Source: Eucalyptus grandis (Eukaryota; Streptophyta; Magnoliopsida; Myrtales; Myrtaceae). From it: DNA of 64,000 nt. The number at the start of each line of letters is the position of its first letter. Position 1 is the first letter of the stretch. A program made the translations under genes and the position numbers. This document shows positions 25,334 through 34,870 of the stretch, piece by piece. The notes beneath the pieces are model-generated. The model had not been told where the DNA came from. It saw only the letters and a list, made by a program, of their open reading frames with translations, and did no database searches. The stretch covers positions 40,639,682 to 40,703,681 of the forward strand of contig NC_052619.1 in the NCBI RefSeq assembly GCF_016545825.1, given 5' to 3'.

Positions 25334-25805
25334 ATGGAGGCTGTCGCCGAGCCCTCACAACCTCAGATCGAGGTTGATCCCATTAAACACCTCAAACAAG
25401 TCTCGATCCAAGCAATCTTGGCAAAGCCATACACTGAATCAGCTGAAGACTTGATCAAGTTCGCTAAAGATCTTGCTGACAGTTAATGCAGTCTCTTGCG
25501 GGCTTTTTCTGCATTTGTTGCATCATGTGGTAACTGTTTACCTTTCGTATAGTTTGTTCTTGGTTATCACCCTGTACCTATTGCATTCTTGTTGTTCATC
25601 TGGGTCAAAGGTTAATGTATGTTTACGCTTCCAGTTTTAGGATTAAATAAGAAAGAAATGACTGTCAGATTCTTCTTTTATTGCAGAAACATTGGATGTC
25701 TATTCATTAGCGAAGAGGAAGTGCAGCAAATCCATCGAAAGAGTTGCGACCCATTAGTTAGTTTCCTAGAAAATATCATATTTAAGAAAATAATGTGGTG
25801 TTCTT
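25334..25805 (+). pseudogene. 3'-region fragment of an unc-13/DUF810 (PATROL1-like) gene
   Basis: DUF810 proteins are plant Munc13-related (MUN-domain) factors acting in vesicle tethering and exocytosis. An open frame from ATG 25334 to TAA 25484 contains ESAEDLIKFAKDLADS, a shortened version of the family stretch in which ESAVEL...K is followed some 25 residues later by DLADG. The following bases (25490-25530) and an intron-like interval ending TTGCAG at 25685 match, base by base in long runs, the second DUF810 copy at 32160-32250 plus 33300-33480. A downstream exon-like segment (NIGCLFISEEEVQQIHRKS) follows the AG. Deletion, stop and missing upstream exons mark it as a pseudogene fragment. 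It lacks the transposon present in the other copy, so it shows the pre-insertion state. Confidence 0.6.
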
Positions 25806-26018
25806 GATCAACACGACTTGATATCATCACTTCTTGGAAATTTTCAATGCAGGATCAAAGCGAAATTGCACCTGCTCTTCCCTTGTAACGAGATGACATC
25901 GAGAGGCGACCCTTGCAAAAATAAGATATTAAATAAGAATGCGGACGAGCAAAGCTACGTATTGGCCCCAACCTTTGGCCTTCATAAATATTAAATTTCT
26001 AATATACACGAGAAAAAT

Positions 26019-26413
26019 AAAATAAGAACGCTACAAGTGTCATAACTTTCGTATAGCGCTCACTTGAGTGCCATAACTTTTTTTCGACCACTTGAGTATC
26101 ATAACTTTTAATAAAACATTTACTTAAGTGTCTTAACTTTCAATTGATCACTTGAGTATCATAACATTTTAGAAAACCTTCATCCAAGTGCTAGAAATCA
26201 GCCGTATCATGGCACTTGTGTTGAACGCTTTTGGAAAGTTATGAGACTAAAGTGATCGATTAAAAAGTTATATAATACTCAAGTGATCGGAAACAAATTG
26301 ATGCGATTAAAGAGAGCGTGTACATAAGTGATAACACTTATAGGAAAAAAAAAGTTATATCACTCAAGTAAGCGTCATTTGAAAGTCATGGTATTTATAA
26401 TGTCATTTTTCCT
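26019..26413. mobile_element. Mutator-type foldback MITE (395 bp) with 9-bp target duplication
   Basis: The two halves are inverted relatives, each carrying repeated words such as ACTTGAGTG.CATAACTTT. The element is flanked by the perfect 9-bp direct repeat GAGAAAAAT at 26010-26018 and 26414-26422. A 9-bp duplication with long imperfect inverted repeats is typical of Mutator-like elements. There is no coding capacity. The internal CACTTGAGTATCATAAC-like subrepeats occur several times per arm. Confidence 0.7.
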
Positions 26414-26422
26414 GAGAAAAAT

Positions 26423-26827
26423 TGTACAAGAGTGACATTGTAGGCATATGAATTCTGTTTTGTTCGTTTATTTCCCGTTCATGTTTTGTACTACTCGTGG
26501 GTTACTTGATTTGCCGCAACAAAGAATAGGACATTGCAATTCAAAGCATATTACGGGAAGATTGTTCAAGGACCACCGGAGAGACAGAAGAGAAGAGAGA
26601 TTGTTCAAAGGCCAGCCAAGATCCGGTGATGAGGACGAGCACGCGAGGTTTACCGCTCGGAGAAAATGGCTGGAGGTACCGATTGATGAACAGGTTCTTG
26701 GAGAATGCAAATCCGTCTCCAAATTAAATGTAGCGCTCAAGTTTTTTTTTTTTTTTGTTTGAGTTAATCGGTAGATTTAAATCTTTCAAATGTACATCTT
26801 GTGTGTATATTGCTTCATTCATGCCAT
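26423..26827. other. Unassigned interval with a 104-codon open frame
   Basis: An open frame at 26448-26762 (plus) runs into a poly-T tract, and a 90-codon frame overlaps it on the minus strand. The central part (26580-26730) is less AT-rich than its surroundings and could be a decayed exon of the DUF810 pseudogene just downstream. I cannot match it to that family or to any other by eye. Confidence 0.3.
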
Positions 26828-27745
26828 CGTTAATCTTGGTAAATGGGCATGCCGGCGGAGACCATAATCCTTCCGCTCGAGCTTCTCCACCACCCCAAAA
26901 ACAATCCGAATTCGGCGACTCCTAGGAATATCATGGCTGACTGAAAGAGACAGTTCAAGGTCTTGTCTCAGAAAATTATCAAGCCGGCGAGACAATGACC
27001 ACAGAAAATGGGGAAAACTTGGACACCATGTGAAGCCTCGGCAATTTCTGTGGCGTTGCTATCATGGCAAAGTGCCACGGGACTCCCACTGATGTTTTGT
27101 CACTGGGCCGAGGGGTTCCCTCTGGACATTAACCTGTGTATGACTCTGCTGAAGTCGATATTTGACAGTAGGGACGACACTTTACTCCTCGACGAGGTCG
27201 ATGAGCTCATGAAGAAGACATGGTCGATACTTGTTATCAACCAGCCGATAAACAATCTGTGCCTAATATGGTGTTTTTCCAACAATACCTCAGCACGATG
27301 CGGTTGAAACTGGACCTTCTTTTTCGCTTCACATGCCATGTTGACAGAAGTAACGAATGAGGCCAAGAAGCAGAGCAGAGATGCTCTGTTCATTGAGGTT
27401 CTAATAATAGTTTTAGCCTAAATATGAGGGTGGTCAGAGAAGAGATTGGGTAACTAGCATGACTACTTCAAGAACAGGAGAATGAACTGGACGAAAAATC
27501 TCCTGCCATGGGCAGTGATGGCGGCAAACATCTTAGGAGATGATGTCATGCTTTCCATGGTTATAGAACAAGCAAAAAGTGATGCAGCGACAGACCCAAC
27601 TGGAGATGACTACATATGATCGTCTGTGAAGAATGCATTCTCCAAGATGGGTAAGTGATTCATTTCTCCGTTCATTTTGCAGTACCATTATGGAGTAATT
27701 AATTTATTTACCTTGTTATTGCTCGCATCAGATAGCGGGAAGTCA

Positions 27746-28752
27746 CGTGACACCCCTCGACGGCCCCCGATCCGATTCGGGTCGCCACAATTTGCTTACC
27801 ATTTACTTTCCTAATAACATGTCACTCGATACCATTTCACCGCAATGCGGTCCATACAACCATGGGGTTTACACATTTTTTTTTTATAGGTCCCTTACGC
27901 AATTCATATACGGAAGCACATCTAGCAAACTCCATTTCCTATATTTAGAAAACGATGCACACCTACTAAACATCTTATATAAGTTAAAACCGAACACGTT
28001 TATTTACATAGAGCAGATGGACATATTTAGTCGGTACATCAAAATGCCTCTGTTTTCTATACTCGGCTACACTTCAAAAGATGATCGACATCTCCTCCCA
28101 CAATCGTATGCTTAAGGTCCATCAACTAGTGTCGGCGTCCAAAGGTTCCCTCCTTTGCTATCCTTCTCCTCACGGTCATATCCAACCGCTCAAACCATTT
28201 ACTAATTTGAAATGTTATTCCCAAAAGGAAGATAACCACTCAAAGAGATGTGAAATCCAATAACAACTCAATGCATCGTGCGGATCATACATGCATTGCG
28301 CATTACTTACCTCAAGCCATGCGCACACTATCATGCATCATCATATCAATTTATAACACATACATGTATATCATCATCGTATCATACATGTCATCATCGT
28401 CATGACATCATTACATCATACATGTCATCATCAGCATGGCATCATTACATCATACATGTCATCATCATCATGGCATCATTACATCATGCATGTCATCATC
28501 ATCATCATGGCATCATTACATCATACATGTCATCATCATCATGACATCATCACAATACACATGCCATATCATATATCATCATCATTATCATCACCATGCA
28601 TATCATCATCATCATCATCATCATGCATATCATCATGCATATCATATCATGGGTGATCATCATATCACATCACATATCATCATCATCATCATCATCATCA
28701 TGCATATCATCATGCATATCATATCATGGGTGATCATCATATCACATCACAT

Positions 28753-28817
<65 letters not shown>

Positions 28818-31503
28818 GCATATCATATCATGGGTGATCATCATATCATATCACATAATCATCATCATCATCATCATGCATATCATCATGCATATCATAT
28901 CATGGGTGATCATCATATCACATCACATATCATCATCATCATCATCATCATCATCATGCATATCATATCATGGGTGATCATCATATCACATCACATAATC
29001 ATCATCATCATCATCATCATGCATATCATATCATGGGTGATCATCATATCACATCACATATCATCATCATCATCATCATCATCATCATGCATATCATCAT
29101 GCATATCATATCATGGGTTAATTTTCATCTTTTATCTTTAAATTTGATCACCACATCACCCATTTCTCATATCATCAATTTCATCATCCCTTCTAGCAAA
29201 GACCTCCGACAGGTTCCCAAAAGATTCCACCCATCCCATGGCCACCTGCTTCCTACCCCACATTCCTGCATCTCGCATCCCAACTAGCATCACGAGGCAT
29301 GCCCTTCTGCGAAACCTCCGACAGGGCTTCCGGCCTTACCCTTCTAGCCAGCATCTCGCACCCCAATCCCGGCATCGCGAGGCATTCCTTTCGGGCAAAG
29401 ACCTCCGACAAGGCTTCCGGAATTATGTACCGACATACCACCAGCCTCCCCTGGAATTATGTACCGTATACCACCGGGCATCCCGACACTCCCGGGGAAT
29501 CTCTGGAATTACGCCACTAGGCCACCGAGCATCATCATCCATCACAACCACTTCCTCACTTATAATTATCCACATTTACCATTATTTTGGTCTCAATTTA
29601 ACATGGCATATGGCGTGACATCAAACAAGTCATACTTGGCGCACATGCATCACAATTCAATGTCATACATACACCAATATCTCATTATACATGCAACAAT
29701 GCATAATTATTTATTAATAAATTCAATGGAATTTATGGCCAATAAAATAATCCATTTTATTTTATTTTATTTATTTATTTTTAATAAATAAATATTAAAT
29801 TCAATATCCATAAATTCCCAAAATTATAAAATTACAGAAAATATTAAACAAGCCAATAGGATGATAATTTCATACAAAATACATGGCCAAATAGCATTTC
29901 ACACAATTTCCCAATTTTCACAAACAGCACATAATATTCGGATAAATCCAGAATGCACAGTTTCCGAAGAAATTGATTAAAATATCCATAAGGTCTCCAA
30001 AAAGTACTAAATTTTACAGAGTGATAGCCAAGACATTTTCGCACAACTTTCATGAAGAACTCCAAGCCATATTATTTTTAGATTATTTTATACAACCTCA
30101 CGAAGCTTCTGGATCCATTACCGCATCGTCCAGTGAACACATCTCCGAAATATTGAGATTTAACCTACCTATTCTCTTTCGTTTCCTCTGAAATTTGGAT
30201 ATGTTATACATAAAGGTATCCTCTACAAGTAGTTTCATGAATAGATCCAAGTCAAATAACCAAATTAGAGTCATCATTTAGGTCCTTGAAGTCTCGGGTA
30301 TCTCAAAATACATCACCAGAATCATCTTCTTCAAGATCTAGTCGATTAACTAGGCTATACTTTTTAATTTCACTTAAAATTTGATTATGTTGTAGTTTAA
30401 GATGTCTCCTAGAACTTTCATGAAGACATCGAAGTGAGATTCTCAACAAAAACCAACATGCAACCATGAATCCAGCAAGAGGTCAGTAAAAACTCTCCAG
30501 ATCTGAGGTCTCCGTATAACAAGACTTTAACCCCTCAAATATCCATCATTTTTCACGAAATTTCAGTATGTTATAGTACAAGATGTTAGCTACAACTTTC
30601 ATGAAGACATCGAAGCCAAAATCTGACTCCAAACACACATGCAAGCTCACACAAGTTACGGACTCACACAACCCGAGCAAGAACAGTCACACGACTTAGG
30701 AACAAGCCAACCTTACCTCGGTTTTTCTCACTTAAAACACCCAAAATCTAACAAACAAACAATATACAAGCATGCAAGAGAAGTTAGAGGACTCCACTTG
30801 CCTCTAGACCGGACGGACAGCAGCAAAAGAGACGGCACACCGGCGACGGACAAACGGCGTGCGGGCGGCGACGGTTCCTTCTCCTCCTCTCTCGGCCTCC
30901 CCTCTCTCTCGCATCTCACTCTCTCGGCTCACTCTCTTGGCCGAACAAGCCACTCTCTCTCTCTCTTTTTGGTTGTATATATTTGCATGCACTCTAGGTT
31001 TGCATGAGGGACAAGTGTAATTGTGGAGGAAGACAAGTGTCCACCATGCTTTACCTCCTCCATGCCACTTGTCCTATTGCATGCATCATGGGCCTTGGAG
31101 TTGGGCTGGTCGACCACTCCTCTTGGGCCTCTATTGGGCCGGCCAACTTGGCCCATTAAAAGCTTAGGCCAATGGGCCTAATGCCCATCCTAAAATTGAC
31201 ATTTTCCTCTCTCTTTTTTTTAAAAAAAAAAAAAAATCTTTTATAAATATTTTAAACTTTAAATTTTCCACATGGCCAAAGTCTTATGACATTTCATTTA
31301 TTGAAATTTAATTTATAAAGTGCATGGCCAAGCATAGATTATTAATTTATCCTATAGTCCTAAATTCAAAATTCATAAACACAAGCACAATAACACCTAG
31401 CCTTAAGAAAACTAATGGCTAACACATAGACCATAGGTAATTTCATTACCTAATTATAGGCTTTAATTTCTCTAGAGGATGACTTGAATTTTGGGATGCC
31501 ACA
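27746..31503 (-). mobile_element. Solo LTR (3.76 kb) with 5-bp target duplication
   Basis: Plus-strand ends are CGTGACACCCC at the left (first base probably T mutated to C) and GGGATGCCACA at the right. On the minus strand it starts TGTGGCATCCCAAAATTCAAG. It is flanked by perfect AGTCA repeats at 27741-27745 and 31504-31508. No internal domain is present, so this is a solo LTR left by LTR-LTR recombination of a Ty3/gypsy-type element (type inferred from LTR length and terminal motif). The minus-strand start resembles TGTGACATTCTGAAATTCAAG at 51215, so the two are probably related families. It carries a large CAT-repeat field (28366-29113) and a CT-rich stretch. Its long open frames are microsatellite artefacts. 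Confidence 0.82.
28366..29113. repeat. CAT/ATC microsatellite with higher-order repeats
   Basis: Runs of (ATC)n are interrupted by a recurring block ATCATGGGTGATCATCATAT at about 28647, 28723, 28827, 28901, 28967 and 29031. The spacing of 64-104 bp varies with the length of the intervening ATC tract. The block and tract form a higher-order unit inside the solo LTR. Poly-His, poly-Ile and poly-Ser frames arise from the triplet run and are not genes. Confidence 0.93.
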
Positions 31504-32281
31504 AGTCAATGTCAAAAATGTGAAATGGACACAAGACTAGAGTGAACTGCTCATTTGGTTGGCGAAAGAGACCGAAGATTTGGCCTAAAAGAGTGAGGAA
31601 CCTTAAGTGCTGTTCTTAAGAAGTGCCGTTCTTAAGAAGTGCCGTCCCATCACAACTGCAGTTGCCTCCATCACGATTGTTATGGACTAATTCTGAAACA
31701 TTATTCGACTTCCGCTTTGATGCTTGATGAAGAAATCATCAAACTACCAGAGAGTGTAGGGAAGCCAGAAATTGGATGGAACACAAATGGTGGTCGAGGA
31801 CTCGGCAAAATGCGAAGATGGAGGCAAAATGATTCTGAGGGAAATGGTTCCATATGAGGTTGAGCCAACCATGTCAAGGCTTCAAAAACAATGGACCAAT
31901 GAGAGGCTCAAGAAAGACAAAGATCTGCAGCCAGCCGTAGAATCACAATCGAGTTCATCCGACAACGGAATCTACTTTATAAGCTTTACAACTAGTTACA
32001 GCAATCATTCGAAACAAAAGATAGTGTGGTTCATAACAGACATGGTATCCGAAATTGAAGGCCGAGCCAAACGTGGAATCAGCTGGGGACTTAATCAAGT
32101 TCGATAAATGGATGACTTCTTTGCCATTCTGAATGAAAATTGCTGAAGATACGGTTCGTGATCTTGCTGATGGTGGGGAGATCTCTTTGAGGACTGTTCT
32201 GCGTTTGTTCGCATCATGTGATAAGTGTTACCTTTTCATATAGCGTGTTCTTCATGACCAAACCAAAACAGCTTGTTTTTG

Positions 32282-33288
32282 GGGAAAATTGTCCAAAAAG
32301 TCCAAAACCTATTCCAGTTTTATCAATTTAGTCTTAAACCTTTAACTTTATCAATTGAGTCCTAAACCTTTTCACTTATTGCTGATTTAGTCCATTCGCC
32401 AATTTTGGCGGAAAATGCCGACGTGGATGCCGGTGGTGCCACGTAGACCGCCTGCCGGCCGACGTAGACAATTTTAATAAATATTTTAATATTTTTATTT
32501 TTAAATTTTTTTGAATTTTTATTTTTTTATTTTTTGGCTTTTTCCTTGGCCTTTTCTAGTGGTGGGCTGGCCTCGCCAACCACAGGCGAGGCCGCCCTAG
32601 CTCGGCGAGGGCCGGCCTCCCAAATCCGCGAGGAAGCCTCGCTGGGCCAAGGCGGCCTCACGGGCGTCGGCCGGGGGAGCCCACGAGCTCACCCGCCTGC
32701 GAGGCCGGCCTTGCCCAAACCATATTTGGCAAGGCCGCCCTCCCCTAGCCGGGCTGGCATCGGCCCGGGCCTGGCGTGGGCCACCATCACTCACCCGACA
32801 GGGGCAAGGCCGATGCTCGCCCGGGCGAGGGCTCCCCTGCGGATCCGGCGAGGCCGGCCCTCACCGGGGCAAGGGGCCTCGCCGGCGTCGTGCCGCCCGG
32901 CCGGGCCTCGCCCGTGGCAAGCGAGGCCAACCGGCCGGCTATGGCTAGTGGCTGGCCATCGCCGTGGCCGGTGGCCAGCCACCGTAAAAGGCCAAGGAAA
33001 AAGCCAAAAATTTTTAAAAAAAAAAAAAAAAAAGAAGAAGAAAATTCAAAGATTCAAAAAAATATCCTAAAAAATAAAAATATTAAAATATTATTAAAAA
33101 TTGCCCACGCGACACGCAATCCTCGTGGCACCGCTAGCGTTCACGTTAGCATTTTCCGGCCAAAATTGGCCGGATGGACTGAATCGGCAAAAAGTGAAAA
33201 TGTTTAGGACTTAATTAGTAAAATTAAAAGGTTTATGACTGAATTGGCAAAATTGCAATAGCTTTAGGACTTTTTGGACAATTTTCCT
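32282..33288. mobile_element. Mutator-like foldback element with GC-rich core and 10-bp target duplication
   Basis: The left end starts GGGAAAATTGTCCAAAAAGTCC. The right end is its inverted counterpart, reading GGACTTTTTGGACAATTTTCCT on the plus strand. The inverted arms extend roughly 230-250 bp (to about 32535 and from about 33000). The flanks carry the perfect 10-bp direct repeat CTTGTTTTTG at 32272-32281 and 33289-33298. Long arms and a 9-11 bp duplication are MULE hallmarks. The core 32560-32990 is extremely GC-rich with many GGCGAGGCC/GCCGGCC words and gives a 178-codon open frame that is compositional, not a recognised protein. No transposase is present, so the element is non-autonomous. 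Confidence 0.82.
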
Positions 33289-33486
33289 CTTGTTTTTGCT
33301 TGGCACCCTGTACCTATTGCATCATATAATCTAAGTCCAACCTGCAGTACGTTCCCCGCTTCAATTTATAATTAAATGAGAAAAAAATGAACATAGATCT
33401 TCTATTACAGCCAAAAATTTGGATGTCTCTTTGACCTATGATACCTTAGATGATGAAGAGGAAGTGTGGCAAATCTATTTAAAAAT

Positions 33487-33531
33487 GGGAAATTACCAAA
33501 AGTTCTAAATTTATTGTATTTATGTTAATTT
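33487..33531 (+). mobile_element. Start of a second MULE-like terminal repeat, cut by the N gap
   Basis: GGGAAATTACCAAAAGTTCTAAA at 33487-33509 resembles the terminus of the MULE at 32282 (GGGAAAATTGTCCAAAAAGTCC). It continues AT-rich until the gap. The right end, if any, is lost in the gap. Confidence 0.35.
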
Positions 33532-33631
33532 NNNNNNNNNNNNNNNNNNNNNNNNNNNNNNNNNNNNNNNNNNNNNNNNNNNNNNNNNNNNNNNNNNNNN
33601 NNNNNNNNNNNNNNNNNNNNNNNNNNNNNNN
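33532..33631. other. Assembly gap (100 N)
   Basis: Exactly 100 ambiguous bases, the conventional length for a scaffold join of unknown size. The 3' end of the DUF810 pseudogene and the 3' end of the LINE relic both run into it, so their true relationship is unknown. Confidence 1.
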
Positions 33632-34870
33632 AATGCCATTGCTCCAAATTAGGTTGTACCACTCTAGAACCAGACCCCATGCCTAAGTTCATCATATATG
33701 TCATAGCAATAGTACCTTGAGTTAGATATAACTGAGGTTAGAATAGGTCACAATTTGAAGAGACATTTTCAACAAACCATACTACTAATGTTGAACTGCA
33801 TAATTGGAGTGCCTCTACATTTTATGTTGTGAACCCAAATGCTCCAAAGGGGAGAGGATGGATGATTGATGAGGCTCTACATCGTGTGGCCTAACAAAAC
33901 TTTGTTCCATATGTTCACTTCAAGCAATCCTAATCCTCCTTCCCTTTTAGGTGAGCAAATTACTTGACATGCAACCCGGTGCAATCCATGATTTGTTGTA
34001 GAACCAAATCATAAGAAATGTCAAATCCTTTTCTCAACCTTGTATATCTTTTGCTTTGGAAGTAAGAACATTTGCATCCAATAGATGCAAATGGAGACAA
34101 GGACTGATTTAGTTAGCTGTAATGCTGCATAACTCATATGCTTCATGCCCCAACTTTCAATTTTCTTTAAGATCTCATTAGTACTATAGTATGTACGAGT
34201 GACTCTTCTAGTAACAAAGGGAACAGCCATTGATAAGGAGGGTACCCGTGGAAAGAGGCTCGTGGTCTAGTATAAGGAGCTTGTCATCCTTATTCAATCT
34301 AGAAAGAGATTTGAGATTTGTCAAGATTAAACTGTAGTTCTGTGATAGTAGCGAATTCTTCAAGAGCATCTACAACGCAAGAGACGGAGTCTACATCTCC
34401 ATAAGGAAATAAGAACAAGTCATCTATGAAGCATAAGTGAGTAACCCTTTGCATTTTGCAGTGCCAGCGATATTTGAAAGAAGATGCAGCAACTTCGTAT
34501 TAACAGTCTATTAAAAATTTTCATAACCAGGACAAAGAGGTATAGAGAAAGAAAAGTAACTTTGATGCAGCCCATTTGAGCTATTGAAATAGCCAACCTA
34601 TATTCCATTAAAGTTCATTGTAAGCCTTGGATTAGTGACGCCCTTGGTTATCAAATCAACCAAGTACTAAGGTATATTAAGGGCTTTTAGGACCTTGATA
34701 ACTGCACCCATAGGCTTTCATGAGATCAATCTTTATGGCCAAACGTTTACTTTGTCCTTGTTGTACTTTAGCTAATACGTCCATGATGGGGTGAGATTGG
34801 ATCGCACCGTATTGACTTGATACGTTACGATGGAAATATATCTCTTGAAAGAGTACGAAGGGAGACATAT
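33632..34870 (-). pseudogene. Degenerate LINE (L1-type) reverse-transcriptase remnant
   Basis: In minus-strand order, several frames give non-LTR reverse-transcriptase pieces. RLAIKIDLMKAYG (near 34740) matches the family KIDI.KAYD motif. FVLVMKIFNRLL (near 34530) matches the stretch after the GDPLSP motif. THLCFIDDLFLFPYGDVDSV (about 34390-34450) is the catalytic (F/Y)ADD region with A changed to I. WGMKHMSYAALQLTKSVLVS and IYWMQMFLLPK (34050-34150) match the C-terminal SYAGRLQLIKSVL segment. Stops and shifts separate every block, and the catalytic change supports a dead copy. The left part is lost in the N gap. Confidence 0.72.

Larger units (their letters stand above)
26828..33480 (+). pseudogene. 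unc-13/DUF810 (PATROL1-like) pseudogene split by two transposons
   Basis: Three blocks in family order are visible. Block 1 (26828-27656) has AETIILPLELL-like sequence, CHWAEGFPLDINL, DEVDELMKKTWSILVINQP, LLFASHAMLTEVTNEAKK and SSVKNAFSKM, ending before GTAAGT at 27652. These match the DUF810/MUN region (family: CHWADG.., DEVDE..KKTW.ILGINQ.., SSLRTAFAQ). Block 2 (31540-32250) has LAKETEDLA, KKCRPITTAVASIT, MVVEDSAKCEDGGK, REMVPYEVEP, QKQWTNERLKK and MKIAEDTVRDLADG. Block 3 is an exon-like piece after ATTACAG at 33411. The frames are broken by many stops and shifts. A solo LTR (27746-31503) sits in the intron between blocks 1 and 2, and a MULE-type element (32282-33288) between blocks 2 and 3. 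The N-terminal exons were not found, and the 3' end may lie in the N gap. Confidence 0.78.

Noticed and set aside
28278..29141. Poly-His/poly-Ser/poly-Ile open frames
   Set aside because: Products of the ATC triplet microsatellite, open in all three frames.
30639..31156. Open frames of 122 and 75 codons on opposite strands
   Set aside because: Inside the solo LTR, overlapping in CT-rich sequence, with no recognised domain.
32534..33207. 178- and 143-codon GC-rich open frames (Arg/Pro/Gly/Ala-rich)
   Set aside because: They lie inside the foldback MULE and owe their openness to GC-rich low complexity; both overlap in different frames and run into poly-A.
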